Part shown: positions 5,346 to 10,248 of the stretch, piece after piece
Position numbering within the stretch: position 1 is the stretch's first letter
Layout of the letters: every line of letters begins with the position of its first letter
Source of the DNA: Candidatus Eiseniibacteriota bacterium
GTDB lineage: Bacteria > Eisenbacteria > RBG-16-71-46 > CAIMUX01
Assembly (NCBI GenBank): GCA_020431745.1
Contig: JAGQHR010000065.1
Location: 1 to 10,248, forward strand
DNA length: 10,248 nucleotides
Direction: 5' to 3'
The notes under the pieces: generated by a model
Seen by the model: the letters and a program-made list of their open reading frames with translations, nothing else
Databases searched by the model: none
What the model was told of the DNA's origin: nothing
Made by a program: the position numbers and the translations under genes

Positions 5346-7628
5346 CTGCCAGCGTGGGCGATACCGGTCGAGCACGTGGTACGGATCGGGCCAGGGCAGC
5401 GGGTAGCCCAGCTCGAAGGCCGCATGCCGCGTCCAATAGGGATCCCACAGGTGCATGCGCGCGATGGCGCAAAGGTCGGCCCGACCGGCGGCCAGGATCG
5501 TGTTCACGTCGGAGTATGAAGAGATCGCACCGACGGCCATGGTCGGGATTCCCACGTCATGGCGGATGCGATCGGCGAACGGGGTCTGGAAGAGGCGCCC
5601 GTAGATGGGCTTGGCGTCGGAGACCACCTGCCCTGCCGAGACGTCCACCAGATCGCATCCGTGCGCTTTCAAGAGCTCGGCCACCTCGACCGAGTCCTCG
5701 GGCGCGACCCCACCCGGAGCCCAATCCGTCGCGGAAATGCGCACCGAAATCGGCTTGCGGTCCGGCCAGACCGACCGCACCGCATCGAAGATTTCGAGCG
5801 GAAAGCGCATCCGGTTCTCGAGCGAGCCGCCGTATTCGTCGGTGCGCCGATTCGTCAGCGGCGAGATGAAGGTGGAGAGGAGGTATCCGTGGGCTAGGTG
5901 GATTTCCAGGAGATCGAATCCGGCCTCCTGGGCCCACTGCGCGGACCGCACGAAGTCCTCCGTCACCCGATCCATGTCGGCCCGCGTCATCGGTCGCGGA
6001 ACCTGCCCGTACGGGAGATACGGCAGCGGCGAAGGGGCGAAAAGGGGCCACTCTCCCTCGGGAAGCGGCTCGTCTCCGCCTTCCCAGGAAAGCTTCGTCG
6101 CTCCCTTGCGGCCCGCATGCGCCAGCTGCATCCCGATCTTCGCGCGCGTGTGCCGATGGACGAAGTCGACGATCCTCTTCCAGTCGCCGATGTGGCGGGG
6201 ATCGTACATCCCCGCGCACCCGTAGGTGATCCGTCCGTCCGCGCTCACGTCGGTCATCTCGGTCATGACCAGGCCGGCCCCTCCGACGGCCCGGCTCCCG
6301 AGGTGCACGAGGTGCCAGTCGTCAGGTCGTCCGTCCTCAGCCGAGTACTGGCACATCGCCGAAACCACGACCCGATTCTCCAGGAGCAGATCGCGCAAGC
6401 GGAACGGCGTGAAGAGGGGTGGGGGCGGGGGAGCCGTCGCGGATACCGCAGGATCGACGCCGGCCTGTACCGCTGCGCTCCGCGCGAACCAACGGTCCAC
6501 CGACTTGACGTACTCCGGATCGCGCACCTTGAGCTCTTCGTGGGTGATCCGGAGGCTTCGCGTGAGGAGCGAGAACCCGAACTGGATCGGCTCGGTGTCG
6601 AGGTACCGCTCGGTGTTCTCGAACCACTCCAAGCTCGCTTGGGCGGCCCTTTGCAGGCTGGCGGCGGCGGGCTTGCGTTCCTCCTGGTAGGCTTGCAACA
6701 CGTCTTCCAAAGCCTCGTGGCCATCGAGCGCATCCGCCAGAGCGATCGCATCCTCCAGCGCGAGCTTGGTCCCCGATCCGACCGAGAAGTGAGCGGTGTG
6801 AACGGCATCGCCGAGCAGAACGCGGTTGCCGTCGTACCATCGCTCGTTGCGCACGGTGGGAAAGCGGCGCCAGACCGACTTGTTGCGCAGGAGCGGATGT
6901 CCCTGGAGCGCCTCGGCGAAGACCCGTTCGCAGTACGCGACGGTCGCCTCTTCGTCGGCTTCGGAGAGACCGGACGAAACGAAGGTCTCCTCCGTCGCCT
7001 CGACGATAAAGGTGGAGTGCCCGTTCTCGTATTGGTAGGCGTGAGCCCGCCACAGTCCGTGCTCATTCTCCTCGAAGAAGAACGAGAACGCGGAGAACGG
7101 GCGAGTCGTTCCCAGCCAGACGAACCGATTCGGCCGCAGATCGATCGAGGTTCCGAATCTCTCGCGGCGCTCGTCGCGCGACCGGCTGTTGAGCCCGTCC
7201 GCGATCACGATGAGATCGGCACTCCCGAAACGATCGGTACTCTGCACTTCATCCTGATAGGTGAGCTTCACGCCCAGCGAACGGCATCGATCCGCCAGAA
7301 TGTCGAGCAGCCCCTGGCGCGAGAGTCCGGCGAATCCGTGACCGGTCGAGCGGAGAATCTGCCCGCGCAGGTGGATGTGGATGTCGTCCCAGTGGAAGAA
7401 GCGTTCCGTGATGCGATGGTAAGACTCAGCATCCGCCAGCTCCAGGTTGCCCATGGTCGCATCCGAGAACACGACGCCGAATCCGAAGGTCTCGTGCGGT
7501 CGTTCGCGCTCGTAGATCGTGACCCGGTGTTTGGGATTGCGCGCCTTCAGGAGGATCGCGAGGTACATCCCTCCCGGTCCGCCCCCGATGACCGCGACGT
7601 CCATGGGCCTACGGGTGCTCTCTGCCAC
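5343..7628 (-). CDS. Bifunctional aryl-CoA monooxygenase/OYE-type reductase (2-aminobenzoyl-CoA monooxygenase/reductase or salicylyl-CoA 5-hydroxylase type)
   Basis: This 761-residue two-domain flavoprotein has an N-terminal FAD monooxygenase (about 9-395): the dinucleotide-binding GGGPGG at 15-20 and the FAD-contacting LLGDAVHTAHFSVGSG at 271-286. A proline-rich linker (PPPPP, about 400-404) leads to a C-terminal Old Yellow Enzyme barrel (about 405-755). Its landmarks are SAMCQYSAEDG at 423-433 with the YqjM-type cysteine (Cys426), QLAHAGRKGA at 501-510 and IHLAHGYLL at 576-584 (His577, His580). The same fusion in 2-aminobenzoyl-CoA monooxygenase/reductase (Azoarcus evansii) hydroxylates the ring at C5 and then reduces it to a non-aromatic ketone, using O2 and NADH. 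Beta-oxidation-type neighbours and RidA favour that reaction over plain salicylyl-CoA hydroxylation. The start is a GTG at 7628 with GGAG about 6 nt upstream, overlapping the previous gene by 20 nt. An ATG at 7604, just before DVAVIGGG, is equally possible and would leave a 4-nt gap. Confidence 0.9.
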   Translation of the reverse strand: MAESTRRPMDVAVIGGGPGGMYLAILLKARNPKHRVTIYERERPHETFGFGVVFSDATMGNLELADAESYHRITERFFHWDDIHIHLRGQILRSTGHGFAGLSRQGLLDILADRCRSLGVKLTYQDEVQSTDRFGSADLIVIADGLNSRSRDERRERFGTSIDLRPNRFVWLGTTRPFSAFSFFFEENEHGLWRAHAYQYENGHSTFIVEATEETFVSSGLSEADEEATVAYCERVFAEALQGHPLLRNKSVWRRFPTVRNERWYDGNRVLLGDAVHTAHFSVGSGTKLALEDAIALADALDGHEALEDVLQAYQEERKPAAASLQRAAQASLEWFENTERYLDTEPIQFGFSLLTRSLRITHEELKVRDPEYVKSVDRWFARSAAVQAGVDPAVSATAPPPPPLFTPFRLRDLLLENRVVVSAMCQYSAEDGRPDDWHLVHLGSRAVGGAGLVMTEMTDVSADGRITYGCAGMYDPRHIGDWKRIVDFVHRHTRAKIGMQLAHAGRKGATKLSWEGGDEPLPEGEWPLFAPSPLPYLPYGQVPRPMTRADMDRVTEDFVRSAQWAQEAGFDLLEIHLAHGYLLSTFISPLTNRRTDEYGGSLENRMRFPLEIFDAVRSVWPDRKPISVRISATDWAPGGVAPEDSVEVAELLKAHGCDLVDVSAGQVVSDAKPIYGRLFQTPFADRIRHDVGIPTMAVGAISSYSDVNTILAAGRADLCAIARMHLWDPYWTRHAAFELGYPLPWPDPYHVLDRYRPRWQ

Positions 7629-8802
7629 TGCCGTCTCCGTCTCTCTGTCGGTCTTTCGCCTCGAACTCCCGGAGCCAATGTCCGGCCAGGATCAAGTGCT
7701 GCACCTCGGTCGTTCCCTCGTAGATGCGGAGCGCCCGCACCGCCCGATAGAGATGCTCGACGATGTTGTCCGCGAGCACGCCCCGCCCACCCTGGATCTG
7801 CACCGCATCGTCGACGATCCGCTGCGCCGCTTCCGTCGCGAACGCCTTCGCCATCGCGGACTCGACGGGAATCCGCGCCGCCCCCTGATCCTTCTCCCAG
7901 GCTGCGCGATAGACGAGCAGACGCGCCGCCGTGAGATCCAGATGCATGCGGGCCAGCTTCTCCTGAATGAGCTGGAAGTCGGCGAGGCGCTTGCCGAACT
8001 GCTGCCGCACGAGCGCGTGCCGGGAGGCTTCGCGTAGAGCGCGTTCGGCCATCCCGCAAGCGGCGGCCCCGACCGTCGGACGCAGGCGGTCCAGAGTCGC
8101 GAGCCCCAGCTTGAGCCCCTCACCCTCCCGGCCCAGCAGGTTGGACACCGGAATGCGGCAGTCGTCGAAGCCGATCTCTCCCAGAGGATGCGGAGAGCTC
8201 AGGATCTGCGGGCGGATGAAGCGAAACCCGGGCGCGTCGGCGGGCACGAGGAAGCACGAGATGCCCTTGGAGCCACGCGCCGGATCGGTCACCGCGAACA
8301 CGCAGTAGACGTCGGCCAGGCCCGCGTTGGAGATGAAGCTCTTGGTTCCCTCCAGCGTGTACTCCTCCCCGTCGAGGGTCGCCGAAGTCGTCATCGAGGC
8401 GACGTCCGATCCGGCATCCGGCTCGGTCATCGCGAACGCGGTCATGACGTCGCCCGCCAGGGAGCGATCGAGCCACGCCTGCTGCTGCTCCTCCGTCCCC
8501 GCGATCAGGATCGGCATCGACCCCAGCGCCTGGAGCGCGAACACTGCATCCGCCAGCGGAGACGCCGCCGCCAGGGTTTCCCGCACCAGGCAGCAACCGC
8601 GCAGGTCCTGCGTTCCGATCGGCGCGTAGAGACCGGCCAGCCCCATCCGCTCCAGCAGGAAGCCGGCCTGCTCGCGCGCTTCCGTATCGTCGGTTGCGCT
8701 GGGAAGCGGTCCGATTTCCTCTTCGCAGAACGCCTGCGCCTTGCGAGCGAGCGCGTGGTGGGGCTCGTCCAGGAAGATCCGGATCGACTTCAGATCGGGC
8801 AT
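7609..8802 (-). CDS. Acyl-CoA dehydrogenase family flavoprotein
   Basis: This 397-residue FAD enzyme oxidises the alpha-beta bond of an acyl-CoA. Family landmarks are present: AFAMTEPDAGSD at 122-133 (substrate and flavin contact), RQQFGK at 266-271, QIQGGRG at 335-341 and YEGTTEVQ at 361-368, with Glu362 at the usual catalytic-base position. It should be cytosolic and pass electrons to an electron-transfer flavoprotein. ATG at 8800-8802 has a strong SD (GGAGGA, about 5 nt upstream) lying in the 12-nt gap after the crotonase stop. The same operon encodes an aryl-CoA monooxygenase/reductase, so the likely substrate is a cyclic or ring-opened CoA ester from aromatic breakdown rather than a fatty acid. 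The segment around 60-70 lacks the usual glycine-rich GG turn. The C-terminal tail (about 381-397) is hydrophilic and variable. Confidence 0.93.
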   Translation of the reverse strand: MPDLKSIRIFLDEPHHALARKAQAFCEEEIGPLPSATDDTEAREQAGFLLERMGLAGLYAPIGTQDLRGCCLVRETLAAASPLADAVFALQALGSMPILIAGTEEQQQAWLDRSLAGDVMTAFAMTEPDAGSDVASMTTSATLDGEEYTLEGTKSFISNAGLADVYCVFAVTDPARGSKGISCFLVPADAPGFRFIRPQILSSPHPLGEIGFDDCRIPVSNLLGREGEGLKLGLATLDRLRPTVGAAACGMAERALREASRHALVRQQFGKRLADFQLIQEKLARMHLDLTAARLLVYRAAWEKDQGAARIPVESAMAKAFATEAAQRIVDDAVQIQGGRGVLADNIVEHLYRAVRALRIYEGTTEVQHLILAGHWLREFEAKDRQRDGDGSGREHP

Positions 8803-8814
8803 GCTTCCTCCGTC

Positions 8815-9615
8815 TCAGACGAACCGGGCGGTGCGCTTGGCCACGAACGCCTCGTAGGCCTCGCGGAAGTTCGGGTGCTGCATGCAGACCGCCTGCACCT
8901 GCGCCTCGTTCTCGAACGCGGTCACGAGGTCCATGTGGGCCTCGCGATTCAATGCATCCTTCGTGATCTCGAGCGCGAACGACGGTCCGGACGCCAGCTT
9001 GACCGCCAGGTCCCGGGCGGTCGACAGGAGCTGGTCGGGGGCCACCACCCGGTTGTAGAGCCCGATGCGCTCCGCCTGCTCGGCGCTGATGAAGTCCCCG
9101 GTCATGAGGAGCTCGGTGGCGCGTCCGAGCCCGACGATGCGCGGCAGGAGCCAGGCCGCGCCCATGTCGGCTCCGGCGAGCCCGACCTTGGTGAAGAGGA
9201 AGGCGATCTTCGCGTTCTCCGCGGCCACCCGAATGTCCGCCGCGGTGGTCATCACCGCACCCGCCCCGGCCACGGTCCCGTTGAGCGCGGCGACGATGGG
9301 ACGCCCGCACTGGCGCATCGAAAGGATGAGGTCGCAGGTCAGTCGGGTGAACTCCAGCAGTCCCTGATAGTCGCGCTCGAAGAGTGCCCCGATGATGTCC
9401 TCGACGTCACCGCCGGAACAGAACGCGCGACCGCTGCCGGTGAGAACGATCGCACGCACGCCGGTCTCGGAGGACAGCGCGCGGAAGGTGTCGCGGAGCT
9501 CGGCGTAGCTCTCGAAGGTGAGCGCGTTGAGCCGATCGGGGCGGTTCAGGGTGATCGTCGCAACGGAGGTCGCCTCGTCCAGGTGGTAGAGGAACGTCTT
9601 CGGCTGAATCGTCAT
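8815..9615 (-). CDS. Enoyl-CoA hydratase/isomerase (crotonase) family protein
   Basis: This 266-residue crotonase-fold protein acts on CoA esters. The oxyanion-hole segments are visible: GRAFCSGGD at 62-70 and NGTVAGAGA at 112-120. Of the two hydratase glutamates in rat crotonase, the one matching Glu164 is kept (Glu168 in ATELLMTG). By eye alignment the Glu144 position is taken by a hydrophobic residue (IAFLFTK, about 137-143). Asp150, in GLAGADMG, lies where PaaG-like isomerases carry their catalytic aspartate. Isomerisation, hydration and ring cleavage are therefore all possible, and a simple fatty-acid hydratase is less likely. ATG at 9613-9615 has GGGAG about 8 nt upstream. It lies 40 nt after the ridA-like gene and 12 nt before the dehydrogenase gene, in one operon. 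Confidence 0.92.
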   Translation of the reverse strand: MTIQPKTFLYHLDEATSVATITLNRPDRLNALTFESYAELRDTFRALSSETGVRAIVLTGSGRAFCSGGDVEDIIGALFERDYQGLLEFTRLTCDLILSMRQCGRPIVAALNGTVAGAGAVMTTAADIRVAAENAKIAFLFTKVGLAGADMGAAWLLPRIVGLGRATELLMTGDFISAEQAERIGLYNRVVAPDQLLSTARDLAVKLASGPSFALEITKDALNREAHMDLVTAFENEAQVQAVCMQHPNFREAYEAFVAKRTARFV

Positions 9616-9655
9616 CGCGTGGCTCCCACTTCCCTTCCGGTTTCCCCCAGGTTCC

Positions 9656-10069
9656 TCAGCTGCCCGGTTCGGGCGCGATCACGGCCAACGCTTCGATCTC
9701 CACCTGCGCGCGGGGATCCACCAGACGCGATACTCCCGCGAGGCACATCGCCGGATAGTGTCGCCCCATGATCGCCCGATAGGCAACGCCCAGCGGCTTG
9801 AGAGACGCCAGGTAAGCATCGACGCTGGTCACCAGGATGAAGAGTCGGCCGACGCTGTCCGCATCCCCGCCCGCCTGCCGGACCACGGTCAGCACGTTCT
9901 CGAGCGCCCGACCGAACTGCTCTACGAAGTCGTCGGAGATGACGCGGCCCGTCTCGTCGCTTCCCACTTGTCCCGCGATGAAGAGCACGCGCCCGCCCGT
10001 CGGGGCCAGCATGCCGTGATTCCAACCCCGGGGAGCGCCCAGCGATTCGGGATTGATGACCTGATACAT
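9656..10069 (-). CDS. RidA-family (YjgF/YER057c/UK114) protein without the canonical arginine
   Basis: This 137-residue small cytosolic protein belongs to the Rid family, which form trimers. Canonical RidA hydrolyses reactive enamine/imine intermediates to ketones with release of ammonia. Family features are LFIAGQVGSDETG at 29-41, FGRALENVLTVVRQAGG at 52-68 and the C-terminal VEIEALAV at 123-130. The arginine of canonical RidA (Arg105, in PARS) is replaced: the aligned stretch reads HYPAMCLAGVSRL with Met108. This places it among divergent Rid subfamilies, whose deaminase activity is not assured. I chose ATG at 10067-10069 because the family's normal N-terminus begins here (MYQVINPESL) and upstream codons are non-homologous. 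An AAGGAG lies about 11 nt upstream, a longish spacing. In an operon for an amino-aromatic acid, removal of the ring nitrogen as an imine is an attractive role. Confidence 0.9.
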   Translation of the reverse strand: MYQVINPESLGAPRGWNHGMLAPTGGRVLFIAGQVGSDETGRVISDDFVEQFGRALENVLTVVRQAGGDADSVGRLFILVTSVDAYLASLKPLGVAYRAIMGRHYPAMCLAGVSRLVDPRAQVEIEALAVIAPEPGS

Positions 10070-10097
10070 CGTTGCTGAAACTCCTTCCGCCGGTGTC

Positions 10098-10140
10098 GTC
10101 CCCGGTTCGCCGGCCGGTTCGGCCGCACCGGAGCCGGGAC
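10098..10140 (-). other. GC-rich folded element between the SDR and RidA genes
   Basis: An inner perfect stem GGCCG-GTT-CGGCC (10112-10124) lies within an outer, imperfect pairing of about 10 bp (10098-10108 with 10131-10140). It fills most of the 89-nt gap between two co-directional genes. It could tune stability or processing of the operon mRNA. With this base composition chance folding is a real possibility. Confidence 0.3.
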
Positions 10141-10158
10141 GGGCCGCCGGACTTCGAC

Positions 10159-10248
10159 TCAGTCGATCCCGCGGAGACCGCCCTCCGCATCGAAGGTGAT
10201 GGCCCGCCCGTTGATCGCCCCGGTCCCTTCCCCGCACAGATAGAGCAC
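10159..10248 (-). CDS. C-terminus of a short-chain dehydrogenase/reductase (partial)
   Basis: The last 29 codons and TGA stop of a gene entering from beyond the right edge. The peptide reads VLYLCGEGTGAINGRAITFD and ends in AEGGLRGID. The pattern LxxLCxxxxxxINGxxIxxDGG is the standard C-terminal end of classical SDR enzymes (NAD(P)-dependent, Rossmann fold), although the usual DGG is DAEGG here. In this operon it would fit a hydroxyacyl-CoA or cyclic alcohol dehydrogenase step. The catalytic Tyr-Lys and the cofactor site lie outside the window, so substrate and cofactor cannot be judged. Confidence 0.75.
   Translation of the reverse strand: MLYLCGEGTGAINGRAITFDAEGGLRGID

Noticed and set aside
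5324..5869. Plus-strand frame with a good SD (GGAGGAG) and ATG
   Set aside because: After a few codons it runs antisense through the flavoprotein gene and becomes Arg/Pro-rich. The SD-ATG match looks fortuitous.
5898..7934. Plus-strand open frame of 678 codons
   Set aside because: Antisense to the monooxygenase/reductase, which has unmistakable motifs in the other strand. Codon bias alone keeps this frame open.
8188..9771. Plus-strand open frame of 527 codons
   Set aside because: Antisense to the dehydrogenase and crotonase, with no family motif.
1..10248. tRNA, rRNA, CRISPR array, insertion sequence or phage genes
   Set aside because: No transposase, integrase, regularly spaced repeats or tRNA-like cloverleaf was recognised on either strand.

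Overview
The window is GC-rich (about 60-70 % in most stretches) and densely coding, with every convincing gene on the minus strand. Gene content points to an aerobic, respiring, GC-rich environmental bacterium that degrades aromatic acids. The sequence alone does not settle the phylum, and nothing looks enteric. The contig starts on the right in the middle of an operon.

Right half (10248 down to 5343), read in the direction of transcription: the last 29 codons of a short-chain dehydrogenase, a RidA-family protein, an enoyl-CoA hydratase/isomerase (crotonase) family protein, an acyl-CoA dehydrogenase, and a 761-residue two-domain flavoprotein. The flavoprotein fuses an aryl-CoA FAD monooxygenase to an Old Yellow Enzyme (OYE) reductase. 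The genes are tightly packed, with gaps of 89, 40 and 12 nt and then an overlap of 20 nt or a gap of 4 nt. The fusion is the architecture of 2-aminobenzoyl-CoA monooxygenase/reductase, often annotated as bifunctional salicylyl-CoA 5-hydroxylase/oxidoreductase. With beta-oxidation-type enzymes and a RidA protein beside it, the best reading is the aerobic CoA-thioester route for anthranilate (2-aminobenzoate) or a close analogue. In that route the ring is hydroxylated, reduced to a non-aromatic ring, opened and oxidised as CoA esters. The CoA ligase expected for the first step is not in the window.

Middle (5342 down to 3966): a separate two-gene unit with its own sigma70-like promoter. It encodes a MarR-family repressor and a DinB-fold protein that overlap by an ATGA. 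A perfect inverted repeat covers the -10 and spacer of this promoter, which suggests self-repression. A perfect 10-bp stem-loop follows the unit.

Left part (3965 down to 1): a 367-bp non-coding stretch with a G-quadruplex-type tandem repeat, a membrane-anchored TPR protein, a CaCA-family Na+/Ca2+ exchanger-like protein, and a CydA-like cytochrome bd-type oxidase subunit. The last reading frame loses its normal C-terminus where base composition falls abruptly, at about position 100. This is probably a chimeric or assembly-edge artefact.

I did not find an obviously new defence or mobile system. The most useful leads are the MarR operator/promoter, the RidA protein that lacks the usual substrate-binding arginine inside an amino-aromatic pathway, the crotonase lacking one of the two hydratase glutamates, and the composition break at the left end.
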